Assembly: GCA_002424495.1 (NCBI GenBank)
Contig: DIKH01000007.1
Coordinates: forward strand, 1-11,802
DNA length: 11,802 bases
Direction: 5' to 3'
Source: Desulfobacteraceae bacterium UBA5623
GTDB lineage: Bacteria; Desulfobacterota; DSM-4660; Desulfatiglandales; Desulfatiglandaceae
Shown piece after piece: positions 1 through 5,925 of this stretch; position 1 is the first letter of the stretch, and the number at the start of each line of letters is the position of its first letter. The position numbers were made by a program, and so were the translations under genes. The notes beneath the pieces were generated by a model. That model did no database searches. It worked only from the letters and a program-made list of their open reading frames with translations, and was not told the origin of the DNA.

Positions 1-281
1 TGTGGAGTGTTTTGAAGGGGGATATGAGTTTTGTGGGTCCCCCCCGGCCTGCCTTGTTTAATCAGGAAGATTTAATCGCTTTACGGACGGAAAAAGGTGT
101 TCATCGCTTAATCCCGGGGATCACGGGGTGGGCGCAGATCAATGGCCGAGATGATATTCCGATTCCGAAAAAGGTGGAATTTGATGTCCATTACCTGGAG
201 CACCGCTCCCTGATGTTTGATCTGAAGATCCTGTTTTTGACCCTGTTGAAAGTGCTACGCCGTGAAGGAGTGACGCACTGA
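1..281 (+). CDS. C-terminal part of a bacterial sugar transferase (initiating glycosyl-1-phosphate transferase)
   Basis: The frame is open from the window edge, so the gene starts upstream and the TTG at 12 is internal. The visible part has the family signature KGDMSFVG..RPALFNQ, then PGITGWAQINGRD and a conserved tail (EFDVHYLEHRSLMFDLKILFLTLLKVL). This is typical of WcaJ/PglC/WbaP-type enzymes, which move a sugar-1-phosphate onto undecaprenyl phosphate at the cytoplasmic membrane as the first step of capsule, O-antigen or exopolysaccharide synthesis. Roughly half or more of the usual protein lies outside the window. The conserved GPRP motif reads GPPRP because a run of seven C adds one in-frame proline codon. 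The gene links this locus to surface-glycan assembly, in line with the glycosyltransferase further downstream. Confidence 0.9.
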   Translation, partial: WSVLKGDMSFVGPPRPALFNQEDLIALRTEKGVHRLIPGITGWAQINGRDDIPIPKKVEFDVHYLEHRSLMFDLKILFLTLLKVLRREGVTH

Positions 282-298
282 AATGAATATGGAAAAAC

Positions 299-353
299 TG
301 GCGATGGGTGATGGGCGAGAGCGAAAATAGGCGAGTGGCGATGGGTGATGGGC
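299..353 (+). repeat. Two direct copies of an 18-bp repeat in an intergenic gap
   Basis: TGGCGATGGGTGATGGGC occurs at 299-316 and again, identical, at 336-353. The gap 282-551 between the sugar transferase and the MNT gene has no convincing gene; the open frames there are low-complexity readings of these G-rich repeats. Confidence 0.7.
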
Positions 354-551
354 TGTCAGAGCCTCGGTTCGAGCATGGAAGAAAAGAAAAGTGTTAAGTG
401 CCTGCGTGCAAGGTAGATTACATAGCCGATACGGGGATAGTGTGGTTACTGTTTCTTGGGAGTAATTTGGGACAGCCACCATTTTCTACGCATGATTATA
501 CAGAGGATAAATTAGAAGTTTTGATCGTTGATGGTATGAGTGAGGATTGAT

Positions 552-899
552 ATGAAACGGTTTGGGGGATTAAAAACCCTTACAGAAAAAGAAAAGATAT
601 TACTGAAGCGATGTCGCGATGCCATTTATCAGATAGAACCTGGTGCAAAGGTAATTCTCTATGGTTCGCGAGCAAGAGGTGATTCTGACTCTGAATCTGA
701 CTATGATCTGCTTGTTCTGACCGACAAGGATTTTGATCTTAAAAGGGAAGACTTTTTTCGTCGTCAGTTGTTTCCCATAGAGTTGGAAGCAGGTGTAGTG
801 TTGACAGTCAATATTTATAGCCACCATAAATGGAACTCAACCCTGTATAGGGCCATGCCCTTTCATCAGAATGTTGAAAGAGACGGTGTGATTTTATGA
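552..899 (+). CDS. MNT-domain nucleotidyltransferase (antitoxin of a MNT/HEPN pair)
   Basis: The 115-residue protein carries the minimal nucleotidyltransferase signature: GSRARG at residues 38-43 and the metal-binding pair D50-x-D52 in SDYDLLV. A clear third carboxylate is not evident. In MNT/HEPN modules (MntA/HepT type) the MNT protein neutralises the HEPN RNase, in characterised cases by AMP-ylating it. I chose ATG 552 rather than the upstream in-frame GTG 540 because GAGGA at 542-546 sits five bases before ATG 552 and homologues begin near here. Its stop overlaps the HEPN start as ATGA (896-899), the usual translational coupling of such pairs. The N-terminal extension (FGGLKTLTEKEKILLKRC) looks helical and charged. 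Confidence 0.85.
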   Translation: MKRFGGLKTLTEKEKILLKRCRDAIYQIEPGAKVILYGSRARGDSDSESDYDLLVLTDKDFDLKREDFFRRQLFPIELEAGVVLTVNIYSHHKWNSTLYRAMPFHQNVERDGVIL

Positions 900-1171
900 A
901 TCAAGAGACAAAAACCCTGATCCTATATCGTCTTGAACGAGCCCGTGAGAGTATAGATGAAGCGAGTATTCTTTTAGAAAGGGGGCATGTCAATACTTTT
1001 GTGAATCGTCTTTATTATGCCTGTTTCTATGCAGTTTCTGCCTTACTGCTTACCAGTGGACTTTCGTCTGCCAAACACAGTGGTGTGAGATCGCTTTTTC
1101 ATCTTAAAAAAAGCGCATTCTCGGCGAACTTTGGAAGAGATGGTTACAAAAGAGAAAGCGCCTTTATCTGA
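896..1171 (+). pseudogene. HEPN-domain toxin partner, C-terminus replaced
   Basis: Residues 1-70 match the HEPN family that pairs with MNT: a helical start (LYRLERARESIDEASILLERG), the NRLYYACFYAV helix and the TSGLSSAKHSGVRSLFHL segment. Family members are usually about 125-140 residues and continue with a QHFVKTG-like stretch and two more helices. Here the match stops at a run of seven A (1106-1112), and the last 21 residues look unrelated. A neighbouring frame is open through this tail (about 1111-1250) but shows no HEPN similarity I recognise, so this looks like a deletion or junction rather than a single frameshift. An RNase activity that depends on the C-terminal helix should be lost. 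Whether the stump still binds the MNT protein is unknown. Confidence 0.7.
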
Positions 1172-1186
1172 CGAGAAAATGAACTA

Positions 1187-1206
1187 CCCCGCCGCAAGCG
1201 GCGGGG
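1187..1206. repeat. REP-like perfect palindrome
   Basis: CCCCGCCGC-AA-GCGGCGGGG forms a 9-bp perfect GC stem (8 bp with a CAAG loop). It sits just after the HEPN stop, with no T tract behind it, so it looks like an extragenic palindromic repeat more than a canonical terminator. Such palindromes are typical substrates of REP-associated transposases, and one is encoded at 2976-3983. Confidence 0.7.
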
Positions 1207-1321
1207 AATTATACCCAAAGAGATTAACGGGGGTGAGGGGTATTTTCAGGTGAAGATTTTGAAATTTTGGGAAGGAAATGGTTGATGGATCTTGCCACAA
1301 GAAATTTAGAGGAGATTAGCC

Positions 1322-1471
1322 ATGCCTGAATTTCGATATGCCGGAGGGGTCTGGCGGGTTTATCCGCCGTTTTTGTGGCGGGCTGTCCTGGGAAAGTTGG
1401 CAGGCGCCAATCAACGCGAGCTTCGCCATAAGGAGGGGGCTTCGAAGAGCCAGAAAAAGCTCGAAGGGTAA
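1322..1471 (+). CDS. Possible 49-residue ORF, unrecognised
   Basis: ATG 1322 has a good ribosome binding site, AGAGGAG at 1308-1314, seven bases upstream. The frame runs 49 codons to TAA. The product starts MPEFRYAGGVWRVYPPF and ends in a Lys/Glu-rich tail. I recognise no domain. The internal GGCGG...CCGCC pairing makes a dispersed non-coding repeat an equally likely explanation. Confidence 0.25.
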   Translation: MPEFRYAGGVWRVYPPFLWRAVLGKLAGANQRELRHKEGASKSQKKLEG

Positions 1472-1480
1472 GGGTTGGGG

Positions 1481-1509
1481 TTGTAAATCGGGATATTTAG
1501 AGCTATAGA
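1481..1509 (+). promoter_or_regulatory. Possible sigma70 promoter for the UPF0175 antitoxin
   Basis: TTGTAA (1481-1486) and TATAGA (1504-1509) are separated by 17 bases. Each matches the consensus at four of six positions. Transcription would begin near 1516, giving a leader of about 40 bases before ATG 1558. Confidence 0.35.
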
Positions 1510-1557
1510 GTATAAAAAAGAGCTTAGGTGAACCGATGTCTGGAAGAGGGTGCAATC

Positions 1558-1821
1558 ATGGCAAAGACAATTATAGACATCTCGGATGATAAGTTGGCGG
1601 AGTTAGGGCCATACAAGGACAGATTAGGGGAACTGCTCCTCTTAGGCCTATCTCAGATCAAGATCCAGGAAGTTCTCCTTCTCTATCAGCGAAACCTGCT
1701 ATCATTTGGCAGAGCAGCTGAATTGGCTGGATTGTCAGAGCAGGAAATGATCCGACAGGCAAGGGCGTTCGGAGTCGTTCCCCGCTGGTCAGAGAAGATG
1801 GCAGAGGAAGAGACGGCATGA
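1558..1821 (+). CDS. UPF0175 family antitoxin
   Basis: The 87-residue protein ends in the UPF0175 helix-turn-helix-like motif (YQRNLLSFGRAAELAGLSEQEMIRQARAFGV), which matches the family's 'SLGRAAELAGMS..E' core. Members are DNA-binding antitoxins normally followed by a DUF3368 PIN-domain toxin, exactly as found next. ATG 1558 is preferred over the in-frame GTG 1528 because MAKTIIDIS is a natural N-terminus and a GAGGG purine stretch precedes it. The stop overlaps the toxin start as ATGA at 1818-1821. The antitoxin looks full length. It probably represses its own promoter, as is usual for TA antitoxins, but no operator could be pinned down. Confidence 0.8.
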   Translation: MAKTIIDISDDKLAELGPYKDRLGELLLLGLSQIKIQEVLLLYQRNLLSFGRAAELAGLSEQEMIRQARAFGVVPRWSEKMAEEETA

Positions 1822-1988
1822 TCGTCGTCGTCAACTCGGGGCCACTGATGGCTCTCGCAAAGATTGGACTGCTGGATCTTCTTCCGCGCCTTTATGGGCA
1901 AGTGAGCTTTCCAACAGCCGTTTTTGTCGAAGTCGTCGTTCGAGGACGTGAACGAGTAAGTGGGACGGTGTCAGGCCTTGACATTTGA
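1818..1988 (+). pseudogene. Truncated DUF3368 PIN-domain toxin
   Basis: The 56-residue product begins MIVVVNSGPLMALAKIGLLD and goes on through a PTAVFVEVVVRG segment. This matches the first third of DUF3368 proteins (VVNaGPLIaL...v..evv.rG). Full-length members are about 150-165 residues, and the remaining PIN acidic residues lie in the missing part. Similarity ends around residue 44 (RGRERVSG), after which the frame stops in unrelated DNA. The toxin must be catalytically dead even though its antitoxin is intact. The start overlaps the antitoxin stop by four bases, confirming the original operon. Confidence 0.75.
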
Positions 1989-2027
1989 CATTAACTTCAG
2001 AGAAATAGAAAACAAGGAGGATTGGTT

Positions 2028-2542
2028 ATGGCAAACAAAGCATTATTAGTCGGAATCAATAAATACAAAATCCCTGGAGCTGATTTGAATGGTTGCGTGA
2101 ATGATGTTACGAATATGAGGGATATTCTTTTGAAGTTTTTCGGCTTCACCACAAAGGAAATCAGGGTGTTGGTTGATGAGAGGGCAACGAAGAAGAATAT
2201 CATGGAGAGGCTCAAGCGGCTTGTGGGTGGTGCAAAGGCAGGCGACAGGCTGTTATTTCATTATTCAGGGCATGGCTCGCAGGTCGTTGACAGGGATGGC
2301 GATGAACTCAAGGACAGGATGGATGAGATTATCTGTCCTCATGATATGGACTGGGATGGTAATTTCATATCAGATGATGATTTGCACGCACTTTTTGCAA
2401 ATATACCAGAGAAACGCAGGGCGCTATTGCCAGAAGCGAACTGCTCAAGAGGGTGCGTGCCTCTTTGAAGTTCAATGGTTTCAGCCAGATTCCCCAACTT
2501 GAAGCGCCATCAGCAGAGAAAAAGAAGAAGGTACTGGAGTAA
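2028..2542 (+). pseudogene. Caspase-family (metacaspase-like, peptidase C14) gene with internal deletion
   Basis: From ATG 2028 (AAGGAGG at 2014-2020, seven bases upstream) the frame encodes a caspase-like p20 start: ALLVGINKY, LNGCVNDV..M, and the catalytic histidine in FHYSGHGSQ (H82), followed by the DRDGDE acidic stretch and PHDMDWDG. The family then has a DSCHSG catalytic-cysteine segment after a NIPE-like turn. Here the homology stops at NIPE (residue 128) and the frame ends at 2468. A family-like C-terminus reappears in another frame at 2411-2542 (ending RASLKFNGFSQIPQLE plus a Lys-rich tail). A middle portion, probably 100 or more residues including the cysteine, has therefore been deleted with a frame change. 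A working protease is not expected. Bacterial caspase-like proteins are linked to regulated proteolysis and cell-death or defence roles. Confidence 0.8.
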
Positions 2543-2595
2543 ATAAGTTGATAGCCCATAGCTGATGGCTCATGGGAACCGCGAACCATGACTCC

Positions 2596-2763
2596 TCATG
2601 ATGATTTTTTTGGATGGTCTTCTCTATAAGAGACAATTAACGCAAATAGTGCGACAAGCAGCACACCTGCAAGTATAATATAAAATGCCGCCATGATTAT
2701 CTGTCTCCTTTCAATATCCATGAGCATCTTGCCGAGTTCTTTTCTTCTATCTTCATGTGTCAT
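2596..2763 (-). CDS. Small single-pass membrane protein, unrecognised
   Basis: On the minus strand, ATG at 2763-2761 opens a 55-codon frame ending TGA at 2598-2596. The product has a charged start (MTHEDRRKELGKMLMDIERRQ), one strong hydrophobic segment of about 22 residues (IMAAFYIILAGVLLVALFALIV) and a short charged tail (REDHPKKSS). This is a typical small bitopic inner-membrane protein. No good ribosome site precedes ATG 2763. An internal ATG (codon 24) has AAGGAG about ten bases upstream and would give a 32-residue form. I recognise no family. It stands alone, antisense to its neighbours, between the broken caspase gene and the transposase. Confidence 0.55.
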   Translation of the reverse strand: MTHEDRRKELGKMLMDIERRQIIMAAFYIILAGVLLVALFALIVSYREDHPKKSS

Positions 2764-2826
2764 GACTATATTTTATCAGAATATGACCGACAATGTCAAA
2801 TTTTTTTGGGACCCCCCGGTTTATTT

Positions 2827-2850
2827 GGTTGGTTAAACTCATAACCAACC
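2827..2850. repeat. Inverted repeat upstream of the transposase gene
   Basis: GGTTGGTT (2827-2834) and AACCAACC (2843-2850) form a perfect 8-bp stem around an 8-base loop. It lies four bases from a second, stronger palindrome and about 125 bases before the transposase start. Confidence 0.7.
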
Positions 2851-2854
2851 ATTT

Positions 2855-2878
2855 CTTATGTTGAGAGCTCAACATAAG
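2855..2878. repeat. Perfect 11-bp palindrome upstream of the transposase gene
   Basis: CTTATGTTGAG-AG-CTCAACATAAG is a perfect 24-bp palindrome with an 11-bp stem. It could be a subterminal hairpin recognised by the Y1 transposase or an operator. It lies outside the 30-bp inverted repeat that starts at 2910. Confidence 0.75.
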
Positions 2879-2909
2879 ACGTGTGATGTGAAGTTCTCAA
2901 TTATGAACG

Positions 2910-2939
2910 AAAGGGGGACGACCTTAAATAGTTAAATAA
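2910..2939 (+). repeat. Left arm of the inverted repeat around the transposase
   Basis: Partner of 3985-4014, with 27 of 30 positions matching. It ends one base before the -35 box of the transposase promoter. Confidence 0.7.
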
Positions 2940-2940
2940 T

Positions 2941-2969
2941 TTGACATAAGCTATATTCGGGAGTATATT
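2941..2969 (+). promoter_or_regulatory. Strong sigma70-like promoter of the transposase gene
   Basis: TTGACA (2941-2946) and TATATT (2964-2969) are spaced exactly 17 bases. Initiation is predicted near 2975-2977, which coincides with ATG 2976, so the transcript would be leaderless or nearly so. The only purine-rich stretch (GGGAG, 2959-2963) lies inside the promoter spacer. Confidence 0.55.
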
Positions 2970-2975
2970 GCGGAT

Positions 2976-3983
2976 ATGCCCAGGATAGCCCGATTAGATA
3001 CTCCCGGCCTCTTGCATCATGTTATGATCAGGGGAATAGAACGCCGAAAAATATTCGATGATGATAAAGATCGTGAAAACTTCATTGAACGTCTATCTAT
3101 TCTCTTGCCTGAGACCAAGACCCAATGCTACGCATGGTCATTTTTATCAAATCACGCCCATTTTTTGTTAAGAAGCGGTCCCGCAGGAATTGCCGCTCTA
3201 ATGAGAAGATTGCTTACCGGATATGCGGTATTTTATAACAGGCGGCACAAGCGCCACGGGCAACTTTTCCAAAACAGATATAAATCCATTATATGCCAGG
3301 AAGATCCCTATTTGCGGGAATTGGTTCGCTATATTCACTTGAATCCATTGCGGGCAAATATAGTGATCGATTTGAAGGAATTGGGGCGTTATCCTTATTG
3401 CGGGCATAGCGCGCTGACAGGAAAGAAAAGTAGGGAATGGCAAGATGTTGAGTATGTTTTAGGTTTTTTTGGAAGAAGGGTTGGTGAAGCGAGAAAGATG
3501 TATGCCTCCTATGTTAAAGAAGGCATTTCTTTGGGGAGGCGGCCTGAGCTGGTAGGAGGCGGTTTGATAAGAAGCCTTGGTGGTTGGGATGTAGTCAAAA
3601 AGATGAGGCTGAGCGGGCAGTACCGCATCAAGAGCGACCAGCGAATATTGGGGGACAGCGATTTTGTAAGTGATGTGCTTTCCGAATCGGAAGAGCAATT
3701 TTCCCGGAAATATAAACTCAAAAGCCTGGGCTATGATTTTGAAAAGGTTGTAGAGAGGATCTCCCTATTATTCCAGGTGGAAAAGGAATACATCACCGGG
3801 AAAGGGAGGCAAAAGGACCGGGTCCGGGCCAGGGATTTACTCTGCTATTGGACTGTGGTTGAATTGGGGATGCCTATGGTGGATTTGGCGCGGAAATGTG
3901 ACATAACGCCTGCTGCTGTCAGTTATGCAGTTCAGCGAGGAGAGAAAATTGCGAAGGAGCAAGGTTACCAACTGGAAGTTTGA
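2976..3983 (+). CDS. REP-associated tyrosine transposase (Y1_Tnp) with C-terminal DnaA-like HTH domain
   Basis: The 335-residue protein starts in family style (MPRIARLDTPGLLHHVMIRG). It has the HUH metal-binding motif in SNHAHFLL (H60, H62) and the LVRYIHLNPLRANIV signature at about residues 116-130; Y112 is the likely catalytic tyrosine, with Y119 as the alternative. HUH enzymes of this class nick and rejoin single-stranded DNA at palindromic REP sequences. The C-terminal portion from about residue 235 (LGYDFEKVVERISLLFQVEKEYI ... ITPAAVSYAVQRGEKIA) resembles the DnaA C-terminal helix-turn-helix fused to many members. The frame is intact with all key residues present. It is bounded by 30-bp inverted repeats and follows two palindromes that may be its substrates. 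Confidence 0.9.
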   Translation: MPRIARLDTPGLLHHVMIRGIERRKIFDDDKDRENFIERLSILLPETKTQCYAWSFLSNHAHFLLRSGPAGIAALMRRLLTGYAVFYNRRHKRHGQLFQNRYKSIICQEDPYLRELVRYIHLNPLRANIVIDLKELGRYPYCGHSALTGKKSREWQDVEYVLGFFGRRVGEARKMYASYVKEGISLGRRPELVGGGLIRSLGGWDVVKKMRLSGQYRIKSDQRILGDSDFVSDVLSESEEQFSRKYKLKSLGYDFEKVVERISLLFQVEKEYITGKGRQKDRVRARDLLCYWTVVELGMPMVDLARKCDITPAAVSYAVQRGEKIAKEQGYQLEV

Positions 3984-3984
3984 G

Positions 3985-4014
3985 TTATTTGAATATTTAA
4001 GGTCTTCCCCCTTT
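3985..4014 (-). repeat. Right arm of the inverted repeat around the transposase
   Basis: The reverse complement of this segment matches 2910-2939 with three mismatches. It begins one base after the transposase stop codon. Confidence 0.7.
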
Positions 4015-4031
4015 TCTCCTTTTCTCACTCA

Positions 4032-4229
4032 TTGAATCCAGTTCGAGCCGGCATAGTTAAAGAACCATCTGATTTTCATTACAGCAGTTACAGTGCGAAG
4101 GTTGGGTTAAAAAAGCTGGTAGAATGCCTAAAATATAAACCCGTCCCCAATTCTCACTCCGCAATTCCATACCAATTCCAATTAAAAAACCTGTTGACAA
4201 GAGGGATAGGGGATATAGAATGTCCCTAA
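4032..4229 (+). pseudogene. Fragment of a second REP-associated transposase
   Basis: The frame begins abruptly at LNPVRAGIVKEPSDFHYSSYSAKVG, which is the segment just after the catalytic region of Y1_Tnp/REP-associated transposases (compare LNPLRANIV at residues 122-130 of the intact neighbour). No N-terminal two thirds precede it, and similarity fades after about 25-30 residues. The rest of the frame is A/T-rich filler that overlaps the next promoter. It starts 17 bases beyond the right inverted repeat of the intact transposase and comes from a different lineage (NPVRAG versus NPLRAN), so it is not a copy of that gene. Confidence 0.7.
4194..4221 (+). promoter_or_regulatory. Promoter of the DUF1902/HicA module
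   Basis: TTGACA (4194-4199) and TAGAAT (4216-4221) have a 16-base spacer. Initiation near 4228 would leave a leader of about 28 bases carrying CGGAGG (4245-4250), five bases before ATG 4256. Confidence 0.6.
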
Positions 4230-4255
4230 GATTTTCAAATGAACCGGAGGATAAG

Positions 4256-4495
4256 ATGAATAAAAAACCATTTTTTATCAGGGCTGAATGGGACGATGAA
4301 GCCCAGGTATGGGTAGCAAGCAGCGATGACGTTCCAGGCCTTGCCACTGAAGAAAAAACCCTGGAAGGCTTAATCCAGAAATTGAAAATTATGGTTCCTG
4401 AGCTTCTTGAAGCCAACGGACAGGAAATTGAATGTGAAGTGCCTTTTGAGATCTTTACAAGACGGTTTGAAATTGCTCAAAGGGCGGTTGTCTGA
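4256..4495 (+). CDS. DUF1902 / HicB-like antitoxin
   Basis: The 79-residue protein has the DUF1902 pattern: FFIRAEWDDEAQVWVASSDDVPGLATEEKTLEGL, then a helix ending in PELLEANG. This is the HicB-like partial RNase H fold that binds and blocks a HicA-type toxin. ATG 4256 is chosen over the in-frame ATG 4220 because CGGAGG is optimally spaced and 4220 lies inside the -10 box. The stop overlaps the next start as TGATG (4493-4497), the classic arrangement for a coupled toxin. The antitoxin appears complete and has its own promoter, so it is probably still expressed although its toxin is broken. Confidence 0.85.
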   Translation: MNKKPFFIRAEWDDEAQVWVASSDDVPGLATEEKTLEGLIQKLKIMVPELLEANGQEIECEVPFEIFTRRFEIAQRAVV

Positions 4496-4581
4496 TGGCG
4501 GACTACACAAAAGATCTAAAAAAATACTTGCGTGAGGCAGGCTGTTCCTTTTTAAAACATTGTCACAAATTTGTTGAATGA
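4495..4581 (+). pseudogene. HicA-type toxin stump
   Basis: The 28-codon frame MADYTKDLKKYLREAGCSFLKH... matches the first 22 residues of HicA proteins paired with DUF1902 (family: DYTK.lkk.LreaGc.f.r.gkGdHeiW). The catalytic histidine segment (GKGDHEIWYSP) and everything after it are missing, and six unrelated codons lead to TGA. Full-length members are about 75-80 residues. No mRNA interferase activity is possible. The start overlaps the antitoxin stop, so the original operon is clear. Confidence 0.75.
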
Positions 4582-4756
4582 TCGGGTTTAGCCGCCAGTA
4601 CAAATATCCACGGCTCTTTCTCTTGCCCGCAGGGCAGATGTTACTTTCCATAAAACAAGAAACATTGTTTTCAGGATTTAAGGCTCCGACAAAAATGTCA
4701 GACCTGCCAGATCGAATCTCCAAGCTTGCCGTGGATGCGGGCGATGAATTTGAGCA
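4582..4756. other. Unassigned stretch between the HicA stump and the glycosyltransferase
   Basis: I see no recognisable gene or repeat. An open frame of 67 codons (4578-4781) overlaps the HicA stop as ATGA, but its product resembles no family I know and it runs into the glycosyltransferase remnant in a different frame. Confidence 0.4.
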
Positions 4757-4884
4757 ATGCTTTGGTTCGGGCAGGCCATAAAGGTTTCTGATAATCTCGG
4801 AATACGATTGATCCCCAGTAGGGGTTATCGGCGCCACATTGGCATGGGGCGTCTAATTGATCATGCCCAGTTGGCGTTTAATCT

Positions 4885-4891
4885 AAAAAAA
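4885..4891 (+). other. A7 homopolymer at the glycosyltransferase frameshift
   Basis: Seven A residues span the point where the reading frame of the glycosyltransferase changes. Six A would give the continuous reading ...AFNLKNVESLPDVAF. It could be an inactivating mutation, a slippage/phase-variation tract or a sequencing error. Confidence 0.7.
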
Positions 4892-5598
4892 TGTTGAGTC
4901 TCTTCCCGATGTGGCATTTATTGGCTATCCTCCCATAGAAACTGCGGCGGTGCTGGCACGTTGGCTTGCCCGGCGTGGTGTTCCTTCGTTGCTCGATGTC
5001 AAAGATCAGTGGCCATCATTGTTCATGGAGGCAGTGCCGCCATCATTGAAGCCCGTGGGCCGCATGATTCTCTGTCCCTATTTTTACCTGGCAAAGCGGG
5101 CGATGCGGGATGCGACCGGTTTGTCCGCTATGGCGAATGGCTATCTTGTTTGGTCGTCAGAATTTGCAGGACGTGAGCGTACAGACATGGATGGCGTCTT
5201 TCCGCTCACATCCCCTATGGGGCAGGTTTCGGCCTCGCAATTAAAGGAAGCCCGGCTTTGGTGGGATAGTCAAGGAATCGGTGATGATGGGCGGCCGCGT
5301 GTATGTTTTGTGGGTAGCCATTCCCCGGGTTTTGACTTCAAGCCCGTGCAGGAGGCGGCAAAGATGTCAGCCCATGAAATGACTTCCTGCGAATTTGTCC
5401 TCTGCGGTGATGGCGGTTCCTCTGCTGAGCTAAGGGCAGTGATGGCTGGCCTGCCAAATGTTCACTTTCCTGGCTGGATAGACCGCCCCAAGATTGAAGC
5501 TTTAGCGGAGCGCTGCCAGGCTGCCCTTGCCCCTTACTTGAATATTGAGAACTTCACAAAGAATATCCCCAATAAAATCATTGATGCCCTCTCCCTTG

Positions 5599-5925
5599 GC
5601 TTACCCATTCTCAGCCCCCTGCAAGGGGAGGTGGCTTCCCTGATTGACAAGTACAGTGTGGGGATGCGCTACGGCACTGATACCGGCAAGACCTTGCACG
5701 ACTGCATCGCAGCTTTGGTACAAGATACTGCTCTACAAAAAAGAATGTCCCAAAAAGCCCGCGCCCTTTATGCAGAGCGATTCTCGTTTGAGATGGTCTA
5801 TGGGGGGTTGGTAAAGCATCTTGAAAAGCTGGTCACGCAAAGGCGCAAAGACGCAAAGTAAATATGAATGAGAATGAAGTGGCACGGGAAATTGTGGATG
5901 CGGCATACCAGATTCATAGAAAACT
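5599..5925 (+). repeat. Copy 1 of a 327-bp direct duplication (second copy 8411-8737)
   Basis: The two segments align without gaps at a constant offset of 2812. I count 23 substitutions between 5599 and 5813, then perfect identity over 112 bp (5814-5925). The repeat covers the glycosyltransferase 3' end, the left inverted repeat and the first 20 or so codons of GxxExxY. Confidence 0.85.
5833..5858 (+). repeat. Left-type inverted repeat (GGCGCAAAGACGCAAAG family), copy 1
   Basis: 26 bp, identical to 8645-8670. It forms the last codons of the glycosyltransferase frame and lies six bases before the truncated GxxExxY start. Confidence 0.85.

Larger units (their letters stand above)
1172..1557. 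other. Gene-poor stretch between the HEPN stump and the UPF0175 antitoxin
   Basis: This stretch holds the REP-like palindrome, G-rich low-complexity sequence, one weak small-ORF candidate (1322-1471) and a plausible promoter (1481-1509). I see no recognisable gene. A 79-codon open frame on the minus strand (1316-1555) looks like a chance reading of repeat-like DNA. Confidence 0.6.
2910..4014 (+). mobile_element. Transposase gene bounded by 30-bp inverted repeats
   Basis: The segment 2910-2939 and the reverse complement of 3985-4014 match at 27 of 30 positions; both begin AAAGGGGGA and share GACCTTAAATA. The repeats sit just outside the promoter and just after the stop codon of the REP-associated transposase, so the unit is about 1.1 kb with a single gene. 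Y1/HUH transposases do not normally use long terminal inverted repeats, so these may instead be a structured substrate or a flanking repeat pair. No target-site duplication was identified. Confidence 0.6.
4757..5861 (+). pseudogene. GT4-type glycosyltransferase (WbuB-like), 5'-truncated and frameshifted
   Basis: Two frames together encode one glycosyltransferase. Frame one (4757-4897) gives VSDNLGIRLIPSRGYRRHIG and GRLIDHAQLAFNLKK, then stops. Frame two (open from 4887) gives NVESLPDVAFIGYPPIETAAVLARWL, DVKDQWPSLFMEAVPP and the GT4 nucleotide-sugar region PNKIIDALSLGLPILSPLQGEVASLI. The switch falls in an A7 tract (4885-4891); one A fewer restores a continuous protein. The first 50-60 residues expected for the family (acceptor-domain start) are absent. 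The last eight residues (TQRRKDAK) are encoded by the intergenic GGCGCAAAGACGCAAAG repeat, which also brings the stop codon. The enzyme would add a sugar during O-antigen, capsule or exopolysaccharide assembly at the cytoplasmic face. A 317-residue product starting at GTG 4911 is possible but would lack the N-terminal fold. Confidence 0.8.

Noticed and set aside
1187..1206. Rho-independent terminator after the HEPN gene
   Set aside because: The strong stem is followed by AATTAT rather than a T run, so a REP-like palindrome is the better call.
1316..1555. Minus-strand 79-codon ORF
   Set aside because: No start signal, no domain, proline-rich low-complexity content; likely the antisense reading of a repeat.
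4370..4837. Minus-strand 155-codon ORF
   Set aside because: It is antisense to the DUF1902 gene, the HicA stump and the glycosyltransferase remnant, with no recognisable domain and no ribosome site.
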